A stretch of DNA of 64,000 nt from Acidithiobacillus ferridurans (GTDB lineage Bacteria; Pseudomonadota; Gammaproteobacteria; Acidithiobacillales; Acidithiobacillaceae): assembly GCF_003966655.1 (NCBI RefSeq), contig NZ_AP018795.1:2559501-2623500 (forward strand), read 5' to 3'. The notes under the pieces were generated by a model. It did not search any database. It was not told where the DNA came from and was given only the letters and a program-made list of their open reading frames with translations. Within the stretch, counting starts at the first letter, position 1. Each line of letters opens with the position of its first letter. The position numbers and the translations under genes are program-made. Shown in pieces: positions 1 to 7,240 of the stretch.

Positions 1-219
1 CATCCGGGTGGTATTGCCACGCTGCACGCCAACAACCCAGAAGCCGCATTGCTGCGGCTCGATCAGCTTTGCCAGGAGGCGGGTGTTCCCCCACAGCAGA
101 CGCTGATCCATGAGGCGGTGGACATTGTTTTGCAGATTGCCCGCGACCCGAGCCATCCGGCTGGGCGTCGGATGACTGCGCTTATGGATGTGAAGAAAAG
201 CCGCCTCGCTTGTCACTGA
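1..219 (+). CDS. trbB: TrbB/VirB11-type T4SS ATPase, C-terminal end (partial)
   Basis: The window opens inside this gene, in frame 1, and reads 72 codons to a TGA at 217-219. The peptide begins HPGGIATLHANNPEAALLRL, the histidine-box region and following helix typical of TrbB/VirB11 traffic ATPases, which form a hexameric ring at the inner-membrane base of the conjugation machine and power pilus biogenesis and DNA transfer. Only the last quarter or less of the family's roughly 320 residues is present; Walker A and B lie upstream of the window. Family assignment is firm because trbC, trbD and trbE follow downstream, although two foreign-looking genes now separate it from trbC. Confidence 0.88.
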   Translation, partial: HPGGIATLHANNPEAALLRLDQLCQEAGVPPQQTLIHEAVDIVLQIARDPSHPAGRRMTALMDVKKSRLACH

Positions 220-282
220 GGGGATGAGCCGCAACTCAAGACGTCTAAATGGGAACAAGTGCTTGGAAGCGTGAGGTCGAAG

Positions 283-675
283 ATGGCAGTCAATAAACCT
301 GAGTGGACGAAGTTGCTATTATATTTTCTGTTGTATTTTCTACCTGTGATACTAGCCGCCTTCGCGGCCGCCGTCGTCGCTGCCTTCTTTGCCGCCCCGA
401 TACTTGATGGAATCGAAAAGGTAGCTGGCACAACAGAAATGCTCTATAGGACAAATAACGTTGTGTTATTTTGTCTTATGTTATTCATACAATTGTTGTT
501 TTTCCTGGCCATTAATTCTGTCGTAGAAAGGAAAACAAATGCAATATCTAAAGTTGTTGAATATTGTTTTGGCAAAAGCAGAGTGGCTGGTATTTTTATT
601 GCTCTATCAACTGCTGCTATCTTAGCTTTATTTTCATATTTTGCTGTAACATTAATTCAATTTTCGGCCCTATAG
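283..675 (+). CDS. Small membrane protein of unknown function
   Basis: A 130-residue protein with three evident hydrophobic segments (roughly residues 10-40, 59-82 and 103-128) and no recognised domain. I chose the ATG at 283 because a GAGG sits 7 bases before it; a GTG at 259 is possible. The gene is clearly more AT-rich than trbB before it and trbC after it, and its 3' end overlaps the convergent gene at 617-1609 by 59 bases. In IncP-type clusters trbB and trbC adjoin, so this gene and its neighbour look like an insertion into the trb operon. Function unknown. Confidence 0.6.
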   Translation: MAVNKPEWTKLLLYFLLYFLPVILAAFAAAVVAAFFAAPILDGIEKVAGTTEMLYRTNNVVLFCLMLFIQLLFFLAINSVVERKTNAISKVVEYCFGKSRVAGIFIALSTAAILALFSYFAVTLIQFSAL

Positions 676-1609
676 CCAAGCGTCTCAATAAATTTGTGCA
701 GGCATTACCGTAATTAGAATATTTGCATAGTTTCTTTGGGTTCTCACCGCTATCAAAATAAATAGAAATCACATTCCGTGGCGTTCTGATGGTATTGCTG
801 CACAAATCATTAACCACGACATTTTTGTTCAGGCGCGCACTGCCCATTGGGCTTGTCAAGCCATTTCTAAATCCCCAGTAATTGACAATAGAATAAGATT
901 GACCCTCATACAGCAGCTTAGCATATAAAAGAACAAACGTGTTATGATCTAGCCTGTAGAATGAAGGGACGCACGATAATCCATAAGGTGGTCGAAGGAA
1001 GATATTGTTGTTACCCTTGACGGCCAAAGAGATCCTACCATAGTTCAGCGTGGCAATGCGCTCCAGGGCAAGCAAGTTTCCAACCCAATGGTATTCTACT
1101 GCTCCCATCGTGACTAAAACTGGTAACATTAGTAGAAAAATCTTATTATCAGCGCCAAACTTCTGTTCTTTTATGATTACCCAGATCAGGGTGTAAAAAA
1201 GAAATGCTATAAGTGCGCCAACTAAGTTTTCTTTGATTGCTGAATATCCAGTTGACGAGGGCCATATTGAGACGCGCAATCCCCACCCAACAAAATAGAA
1301 GATGGCAATATAGTAACTTATCAGCACTAAATATAAAAGAGACTCTCCCCAGAATCTAAGGTTGGTTAGGGGTCCGTTTGGTATTTTTATTTTTACGCCA
1401 AAAGTAAATGGAATTATGGCTGGCAAAGTCACTAGAACAGCAACCGGCGCAAATGCTATTACTCCAGGCGCGGAAATCCTCCAAAGACCATCAAGCCCAC
1501 CAGGAGTATATCCAACCTGAAGCAGCAAGTAGCCAGTAATAACTGCTCCTGAAACAAAAACGGCAATTATGTATATTCTGTATAATAGCTTCCAAAGATC
1601 ATCGGTCAT
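617..1609 (-). CDS. Multi-spanning membrane protein of unknown function
   Basis: A 330-residue leftward gene. The N-terminal two thirds carry about six hydrophobic segments; the C-terminal 120 residues are soluble and start around a LRPPYGLSCVPSF stretch. I chose the ATG at 1609 (MTDDLWKLL), which has an AAGG about 8 bases upstream, over a longer reading that starts at 1696. It is AT-rich and lies against the direction of the trb genes. No family was recognised. With its convergent neighbour at 283-675 it forms a two-gene foreign patch between trbB and trbC; an accessory role such as exclusion or defence is possible but not shown. Confidence 0.65.
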   Translation of the reverse strand: MTDDLWKLLYRIYIIAVFVSGAVITGYLLLQVGYTPGGLDGLWRISAPGVIAFAPVAVLVTLPAIIPFTFGVKIKIPNGPLTNLRFWGESLLYLVLISYYIAIFYFVGWGLRVSIWPSSTGYSAIKENLVGALIAFLFYTLIWVIIKEQKFGADNKIFLLMLPVLVTMGAVEYHWVGNLLALERIATLNYGRISLAVKGNNNIFLRPPYGLSCVPSFYRLDHNTFVLLYAKLLYEGQSYSIVNYWGFRNGLTSPMGSARLNKNVVVNDLCSNTIRTPRNVISIYFDSGENPKKLCKYSNYGNACTNLLRRLAIGPKIELMLQQNMKIKLR

Positions 1610-1790
1610 CACGTGGCCTTTACAATTCGCATGCCCCGACCTCAACTGTTCAATAATCGTTGAAGAACAATTCACACACCAAAGAAAGACGATCAACCGC
1701 GTCCATCAGTCCAGATTTATCCGCGTTAGGGCTGTCGGAGTCAAGTCCAGTGTCATCGGAATGCGGCATCTGATCCATTCGCACAAATTA

Positions 1791-1800
1791 TGGTATACCA
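1791..1800. promoter_or_regulatory. Palindrome TGGTATACCA upstream of trbC
   Basis: A perfect 10-bp palindrome immediately beside the promoter-like element that precedes trbC. The same core occurs once more as GTGGTATACCAC at 9241-9252, upstream of the gene at 9293. A repressor operator is a plausible reading, but two copies are thin evidence. Confidence 0.35.
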
Positions 1801-1821
1801 AAACCACCCTGATCTATACCC
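1801..1821 (+). promoter_or_regulatory. Shared promoter-like element (copy 1, for trbC)
   Basis: Contains CCACCC followed by TGATCTATACCC, ending 42 bases before the trbC start. The same 12-mer or a one-base variant stands upstream of nine genes in this window, always in gene orientation. TATACC may act as a -10; no -35 hexamer is evident at 16-18 bp. Confidence 0.6.
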
Positions 1822-1863
1822 CCGCAAGGACAAATGAGTGTCCGCGCACTGAAGGGTATTTGC

Positions 1864-2250
1864 ATGAAAAAGCAATTCAAGTCTCTGTTTTCCGGTGTTC
1901 GCAAGGTCGGCGCAATGGGCCTGATGATTTTAACTCCCGGCATGGCGTTCGCGTCCACGTCGGGCGGGGTGTTTTCTCCAATTACCGGGCAGATGGGCAC
2001 GGTCCTGACGGGTATGCAGGATATGGGCGGGCTGGTCGCCGCTGGCGGTGTCGTCGCCACGGGCCTTGCCTGGTGGCACGGTGGCGAGCACAAGAAGGCC
2101 ATGATGATTGGTCTGGGTGCGACGATTGGCGGTATTGCCATGGCTAACGCGAAATCGCTGGCCACCAGCATCACCGGTGGCGCCACGATGGGGCAGGCGA
2201 GCACTCTGGGCCTTGTCGCATCCCACGCTTTGCACATCGTAGGTCTCTAA
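1864..2250 (+). CDS. trbC: TrbC/VirB2-type conjugative pilin
   Basis: A 128-residue pilin precursor. From the ATG at 1864 (MKKQFKSLFSG) it has a positively charged N-terminus and a signal sequence ending near MAFA, followed by two hydrophobic segments (about residues 55-75 and 82-105) rich in Gly and Ala, as in VirB2/TrbC pilins. An ATG 30 bases upstream is in frame, but GAAGGG lies well placed before 1864. TrbC is the subunit of the P-type pilus; in RP4 it is cyclised by the TraF peptidase, and a TraF-like gene lies at 50022-50633. It is followed after 3 bases by trbD, so these genes form one operon. Confidence 0.85.
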   Translation: MKKQFKSLFSGVRKVGAMGLMILTPGMAFASTSGGVFSPITGQMGTVLTGMQDMGGLVAAGGVVATGLAWWHGGEHKKAMMIGLGATIGGIAMANAKSLATSITGGATMGQASTLGLVASHALHIVGL

Positions 2251-2253
2251 GAC

Positions 2254-2631
2254 ATGGCGGCGGAGTACACCCGCCGTCTACCGCTTCACCCCTCACTCAC
2301 CAAGCCGATGCTAGTGGCGGGCGGTGAACGGGAGGCCACGTTCGCCCTTTGGTTCGCCTGTCTTTCTGTACCGATTATGACCTCTCTCTGGTTTATTCCT
2401 GTGGGGATTATCGTTGGTGGAGTAGGGCAGTCGTTTTTACGTTCTTTGGCCAAGCGCGACCCACAAGCATTGGGCGTTGTGCGTCGGCACTGGAGTCAGC
2501 AAGCCGCTTACCTGAGCGGTGCAAGCGCTTATGCGCCGATTAAATACAAGGCACCCAAAGAACAGACGCAAAGTGCGGCGTCCGGTGGTCTGCTCAAAGG
2601 TTTATCCAAACTTACGGGGAAGAAGAAATAA
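2254..2631 (+). CDS. trbD: TrbD/VirB3-type T4SS membrane protein
   Basis: A 125-residue inner-membrane protein with a hydrophobic hairpin at about residues 25-65 and the HPSLTKPMLVAGGERE block typical of the TrbD/VirB3 family. The C-terminus is hydrophilic and ends in lysines. VirB3-type proteins dock to the VirB4 ATPase. Its stop codon overlaps the start of trbE (TAATG), which is the usual translational coupling. Gene order C-D-E matches IncP Tra2. Confidence 0.88.
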   Translation: MAAEYTRRLPLHPSLTKPMLVAGGEREATFALWFACLSVPIMTSLWFIPVGIIVGGVGQSFLRSLAKRDPQALGVVRRHWSQQAAYLSGASAYAPIKYKAPKEQTQSAASGGLLKGLSKLTGKKK

Positions 2632-5138
2632 TGCTCGCTCTGAAACAGTACCGCGACAAAGCGCTGGGTCTTCCGGATCTGCTGAATATCGCTTTTTTGA
2701 TGGATGGCTGGCAGACCGAAGCCGGGGAAATGGCCGTCGCCATGCAAAAGGACGGCAGTTTTCTTGCAGGGTTCCGTTACGATGGCCCGGATCTCGAAAG
2801 CCAGTCTACACGGGACCTGGAAGGACTTTCTGCCATCTGGAACAACGCGGTCTCGCGCCTTGGTACGGACTGGGGCATTCACGTTACGGCGATTCGTGAA
2901 CCGGCGGACGACTACATCGATATGTCCGAGTGTGCATTCGGCGATCCTGTGTCGCGCCTCATCGAGACCGAGCGCAGGACGCAGTTTGGAATGGAAACGG
3001 GCCACTATGTGAGCCGCTACGGGATCACCATCGCCTGGCGCACCCCTATCGACGCCGAGATGCAACTGGTATCCGCGATGGTCAAGAAAAAGACCAGCAA
3101 AAACACGGAAAGGTCGGGTGAAGATGCGTTCCGGGATATATTGGCCCGTTATCGCCAGATGATCGAAGTGATCATGGGCATTTTCAGGTCTGGATACCGG
3201 GTGAAGGCCATGGATGCCGACGGACTGCTGACCCATGTACATGAATGTCTGACCGGCTCCCCGTACCGCATCAACGCACCCCGCATTCCGGCCTACCTGG
3301 ATGCGCTTCTCGGTCATCATGATTTTGTGGGCGGGCTGGAACCGTCCATTGACGGCGAAGATATTCGCGTGGTGACGGCGCTGGGCTATCCCGGCCAGAC
3401 CTTTCCGGAGATGCTGGAGCATCTGCACAGTATGCCTTTTCCGCTTCGCTACACGCTCCGCTTCCTGCCTCTGGATCAGGCGGATGCAGTGGCGGACATG
3501 GGAAAGATCCGGGATCGCTGGTTTGGTTCGCGCCAGAGCGTGAAATCGCTGCTGGCTGAAAAAGTAGGTGGTGAAGCTCCCGGCCAACTGACCGCCGACG
3601 ATACGGTGGTCAATCTTGCTCTGGATGCCAAACAGGCCGTCAACGAAGCGCGAGAGGGCGCCGTGAAGTTCGGCAACTTCTCGCTGTCCGTGGTGTTGCG
3701 CTCGTCCAATGAAAAAGTGCTGGCTGAACGGGTAAAGGCGATCAAGGAATTCTTTGACAATGCGGGCTATATCGCGCACTTAGAGACGACGAACACGGTA
3801 GAGGCGTTCCTGGGGAGCATTCCTGGTCACCTTTACGAAAACATTCGGCGTCCGCTGATGCACTCGCTGAATTTTGCGGATTTCGCGCCCAAGACGGAAA
3901 TCTGGGCGGGGGAAGCCCGTTGTCCAAGTCCTCTCATGAAGATGCCCGACGGGCGCAAGGCACCGCCGTTGCTGTATGCGGCGACCACGGGCAACACGCC
4001 TTTTCGTTTAAATTTGCATGTGGGTGATCTGGGGCACACCTTGATTGCGGGTATGACCGGCGGTGGCAAGAGTACACTCCTGGCGCTGCTGGCGGCACAG
4101 TGGCAACGCTACCATGGCGCACGGGTGATCGGCTTCGATAAAGGCATGAGCCTTTATACGCTCACGGAAGGGATGCGCGGTCAGCACTATGATCTGAATG
4201 GGCCGACTTCTGACTTGTTCTTTGCGCCCCTGCAGCACGTCGATGATCCCGCCGAGGCTGCTTTTGCTGCGGATTGGGTGGAGGCCCTGGCCACACTACA
4301 GGGCGTGGCCATCACCTCAACGGAGCGCACAGCGATTCGGGATGCCGTACACGGTTTAGCTCGGGAGTCTGGACGTTCGCTCACAGCACTTGTACAGATG
4401 ATTCAGAACCGCGAACTCAAGGACGCCCTGCAGTATTACACGCTCACCGGACAAACCGGTGACTTGCTCGACGCGGAAACGGATGGACTGAGTCTTTCTA
4501 ACGCATCGAACATGACGTTCGAGATGAGCCACCTGATGAACGGCAGCCCAACGATGCACCTGGTGACCGTTCCGGTTCTGCTGTATCTCTTCCATCGCAT
4601 CGAACAGATGCTGGATGGTCGGCCAACCATGATCATTCTCGATGAAGCGTGGACCTTTCTGGATAACCCACTGTTTATGGCGAAGCTGCGGCAGTGGCTG
4701 AAGGAACTCCGGAAGAAAAATGCCCTCGTCGTTTTCGCCACGCAGTCGCTGGCGGATCTCAAGAACAGCCCACTGCTTCCAGTGCTGAAGGAATCCTGTC
4801 CGACGAAAATCTTCCTGCCCAACCAGGCGGCCGCCAGTCAGGATTTGCGGCCTTTGTATATCGACATGGGGATGAACGACCGGCAGATCGAATTGCTGGC
4901 CATGTCCACTCCGAAGCAGGACTACTACCTGTTCACCCCCGAAGGGCAGCGCCGGATTCAGTTTGGCATGGGACCGGTGGCGCTCGCTTTTTGCGGTGTT
5001 TCCGATCCGCGTGAGGTCAAGCGGGTAATGGAGTTGAAGGTGCAGGAGGGGGATCGTTGGCCGATAGCATGGCTCAAAGAGTGCCTGCCGCCCAGCATCC
5101 GGGATGGTTGGGTACGGCATGCGGAAACCTTGTTTTGA
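2631..5138 (+). CDS. trbE: TrbE/VirB4-type T4SS ATPase
   Basis: An 835-residue conjugation ATPase, normal length for TrbE. The Walker A motif GMTGGGKST is at about residues 474-482 and Walker B plus its following helix, MIILDEAWTFLDNP, at about 665. The FATQSLADL stretch behind it is also typical of VirB4 proteins. VirB4 ATPases work at the cytoplasmic face of the channel, energising pilin extraction and assembly. It starts within the trbD stop codon. The gene is intact and shows no frameshift. Confidence 0.95.
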   Translation: MLALKQYRDKALGLPDLLNIAFLMDGWQTEAGEMAVAMQKDGSFLAGFRYDGPDLESQSTRDLEGLSAIWNNAVSRLGTDWGIHVTAIREPADDYIDMSECAFGDPVSRLIETERRTQFGMETGHYVSRYGITIAWRTPIDAEMQLVSAMVKKKTSKNTERSGEDAFRDILARYRQMIEVIMGIFRSGYRVKAMDADGLLTHVHECLTGSPYRINAPRIPAYLDALLGHHDFVGGLEPSIDGEDIRVVTALGYPGQTFPEMLEHLHSMPFPLRYTLRFLPLDQADAVADMGKIRDRWFGSRQSVKSLLAEKVGGEAPGQLTADDTVVNLALDAKQAVNEAREGAVKFGNFSLSVVLRSSNEKVLAERVKAIKEFFDNAGYIAHLETTNTVEAFLGSIPGHLYENIRRPLMHSLNFADFAPKTEIWAGEARCPSPLMKMPDGRKAPPLLYAATTGNTPFRLNLHVGDLGHTLIAGMTGGGKSTLLALLAAQWQRYHGARVIGFDKGMSLYTLTEGMRGQHYDLNGPTSDLFFAPLQHVDDPAEAAFAADWVEALATLQGVAITSTERTAIRDAVHGLARESGRSLTALVQMIQNRELKDALQYYTLTGQTGDLLDAETDGLSLSNASNMTFEMSHLMNGSPTMHLVTVPVLLYLFHRIEQMLDGRPTMIILDEAWTFLDNPLFMAKLRQWLKELRKKNALVVFATQSLADLKNSPLLPVLKESCPTKIFLPNQAAASQDLRPLYIDMGMNDRQIELLAMSTPKQDYYLFTPEGQRRIQFGMGPVALAFCGVSDPREVKRVMELKVQEGDRWPIAWLKECLPPSIRDGWVRHAETLF

Positions 5139-5158
5139 ACATGGGAAAGGGAGTGGTC

Positions 5159-6151
5159 ATGAAAAAGATGATGAAATATGCCGTGCTCGCGGCGCTGCTC
5201 CTGACCCCGGCAGTGGGCACGGCGGGGGTCAACGCCGATCTACAGGCTTTGCAGGCCGCGAATACGGCGCTGCAGGGGCTCGCGCAAACCTGGCCACAAC
5301 TGCAGAGTCAGGCGCAGGCATATGGCGCGTTGGCCAATTACGCGAGCCAGTCTGGAAAAGGCCCGATAGTGCGGGTTCCCGGACTGGAGTTTGAGGAACA
5401 GTGCCATAACGTGCATTGGGATAATGAGATCGACCAACTGGTCACGGGCGGATTGAACATCGCGGGTGATGCGGAAGCGGAAAGTTACGCGCTGGAGATC
5501 TTGTCCGTGCAGTGGGATGAGGACGCCACCAACCTGATGGAAGCGGAGGTATCCAAGCAGGCGCCCAGCGATGCAACCCAGCTACAGTCCGCATTGGCAG
5601 AAAGCGAACAGTCTGGCAAGGCGCTCAGCGCGTTGTTGAACGGCCTTGGGTCGCAAATATCCGCAGCGATGGGTCCTAATTCCGGCTTTACGCCATTGCC
5701 CATCCAGAATTGGCAGGCGGGTATGGGTTCCTATCCGAATCTGACCGCCGTGCAGTGGATACCCGGCCCGTCAGATGGCGCTCCGATTGGATGGGCGGGG
5801 AATCTGTCACCAGCACAAGGGCTCGCCCGACTGGTAGATGTGTGCCCAACCGGATCGGCCAACATTCCGGAAATCTCGGATGCGCCGATTCTCTCCGGGA
5901 TACAGCAAGCGGTGACGGATGAACCCTCTATGTCCACAGCATTACAGTCCGTGGAAGGCGGGTCAACGTGGAGCCTGCCCACGGCCACGCCCTTGTTCAG
6001 TTCCCCTTACGCGACTCGGGTGAATCTGGTCGCAGCCCTCGGCTCGGATCTTCCGCAGGTAGCCAATTATCTGGCTCCGGTGACCCCTGATGTCGCGCAA
6101 TTTGCAAGCATCGCCAACCAGGTTACACAACAAATGGCTTCAGGAGGATGA
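5159..6151 (+). CDS. Exported protein in the trb operon, unknown function
   Basis: A 330-residue protein with an N-terminal signal peptide (MKKMMKYAVLAALLLTPAVG, cleavage near TAG). The mature part is Gln-, Ala- and Ser-rich, with a predicted helical N-terminal third, and ends in a Gln-rich tail. I prefer the ATG at 5159; an in-frame ATG at 5141 would add six residues. It lies between trbE and trbJ, where RP4 has no counterpart, and is spaced 3 bases from trbJ, so a periplasmic T4SS accessory role is likely from context only. I do not recognise the family. Confidence 0.75.
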   Translation: MKKMMKYAVLAALLLTPAVGTAGVNADLQALQAANTALQGLAQTWPQLQSQAQAYGALANYASQSGKGPIVRVPGLEFEEQCHNVHWDNEIDQLVTGGLNIAGDAEAESYALEILSVQWDEDATNLMEAEVSKQAPSDATQLQSALAESEQSGKALSALLNGLGSQISAAMGPNSGFTPLPIQNWQAGMGSYPNLTAVQWIPGPSDGAPIGWAGNLSPAQGLARLVDVCPTGSANIPEISDAPILSGIQQAVTDEPSMSTALQSVEGGSTWSLPTATPLFSSPYATRVNLVAALGSDLPQVANYLAPVTPDVAQFASIANQVTQQMASGG

Positions 6152-6154
6152 CCC

Positions 6155-6895
6155 ATGAAAAGGAAAATCTATGTACTGGCGATGAGTGCCGCGTTGGCAA
6201 TGGTGTCCACATCGGCTTTCGCCAGCGGCGAAATTGCCGGTGCCACGTTCCCCCAGCAAATCATTCAGGAGGCTACGGCAGTCCAGCAGTTGGCCAAGCA
6301 GGCGCAAGAGGTCTCCACACAGATCAGCATGTACACTAACGACATTGAGCGTTACCAGAACATGGTGACCAACACTCTGAATATGCCGGCGGCCACGTTC
6401 GCACAGATCTGGAATCCGCTGGTGGGTTCCATCCAGAAGCTCACGTCCATTTATAATCAGGCGCAGGCGTTGGGTTACGCTGGCCAGAACATTGGGTCTC
6501 AACTGGCTCAGGAATATCAGGGCGCCGGCAACTCGATCCAAAACCTGTCCTCTGTATACGCCAACTGGAACCAGACGACCAACACCGACATGGAGGACGC
6601 CTTGCAGTCCCAGCACTTGGCGGCGGCAAACTTCGCCACTCAGGACTCGTCCATGCAGACAATTCAGAATGCGGCGCAGTCCGCTCAGGGTCGGGAACAG
6701 GTCGCCGCCGCCGCCGTGGCTGCGGCCAACGTGACCACCAAGTCGATCCAGCAACTGGAGCAGATCACCATGGCCGGGCAAGACGCGGTACTGGCGTATC
6801 AGCGGCAGGAGAAGGCACAGAAGAATGTGTCTTCGCAGGAGGCTGCGAACAGTCTCTTCTCCGGCGGCACAAATAATTCCAGTCTTTTGCCGTAA
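6155..6895 (+). CDS. trbJ: TrbJ/VirB5-type T4SS protein
   Basis: A 246-residue exported protein with a signal peptide ending near AFAS and long amphipathic, Gln/Ala-rich helices through the whole mature part, as in TrbJ/VirB5 minor pilus-tip proteins. Characteristic features are the early QQIIQEATAVQQLAKQ helix and the later YQRQEKAQ segment. The last residues read SLFSGGTNNSSLLP; the lipoprotein encoded next ends in an almost identical FSGGTNNPALLP. trbJ followed by a small lipoprotein (trbK) and trbL is the IncP order. Confidence 0.88.
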   Translation: MKRKIYVLAMSAALAMVSTSAFASGEIAGATFPQQIIQEATAVQQLAKQAQEVSTQISMYTNDIERYQNMVTNTLNMPAATFAQIWNPLVGSIQKLTSIYNQAQALGYAGQNIGSQLAQEYQGAGNSIQNLSSVYANWNQTTNTDMEDALQSQHLAAANFATQDSSMQTIQNAAQSAQGREQVAAAAVAAANVTTKSIQQLEQITMAGQDAVLAYQRQEKAQKNVSSQEAANSLFSGGTNNSSLLP

Positions 6896-6905
6896 TTCTG
6901 TCGCC

Positions 6906-6928
6906 TGACCCGCCGCCGATCTATACCC
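6906..6928 (+). promoter_or_regulatory. Shared promoter-like element (copy 2, for the trbK-like gene and trbL)
   Basis: TGACCC, five bases, then CGATCTATACCC, ending 48 bases before the lipoprotein start. Apart from the T-to-C change at the first base of the 12-mer it matches the consensus. Confidence 0.6.
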
Positions 6929-6976
6929 GACATCTGAGCGGCATGAGGCCGCATGGCTTACCAGGAGATAAGAGAG

Positions 6977-7228
6977 ATGAAAAAAATGCTATTGCTTGCC
7001 ATGTTGGGTGCCATGCTGGCTGGTTGCGCACACCAACCCGTGTACACCGAACACTATTATCGGACGCACAAGGCGGCGCTTAAAAAGGAAATTGCCTTTT
7101 GCGGGAAGGCGGAAAAGCTGTCGAATAGCGAAGAAAAGAACTGCCAAACAGCAAAAACTGTGCAGTCAGATGAAGGTGCGGCTGCCATTTTCTCTGGCGG
7201 CACAAACAACCCGGCTTTGCTGCCGTAA
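6977..7228 (+). CDS. TrbK/EexN-like entry-exclusion lipoprotein
   Basis: An 83-residue protein with a lipoprotein signal peptide: MKKMLLLAMLGAMLAGC, where LAGC is the lipobox. The mature part has two further cysteines (FCGKAEK and NCQTAK), as in EexN-type exclusion lipoproteins. Start chosen at 6977, which has AGGAG at a good distance. Its position directly after trbJ is that of trbK in RP4, which blocks entry of related plasmids. It ends in FSGGTNNPALLP, nearly the same tail as TrbJ, an unusual sharing between two adjacent genes. Exclusion activity is inferred from position and architecture. Confidence 0.75.
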   Translation: MKKMLLLAMLGAMLAGCAHQPVYTEHYYRTHKAALKKEIAFCGKAEKLSNSEEKNCQTAKTVQSDEGAAAIFSGGTNNPALLP

Positions 7229-7240
7229 GGAAAATCTCCA

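Noticed and set aside
2529..3779. Leftward 416-codon frame across trbE
   Set aside because: Antisense to the intact VirB4 ATPase; no ribosome site, and the His/Arg-rich composition is typical of a shadow frame.
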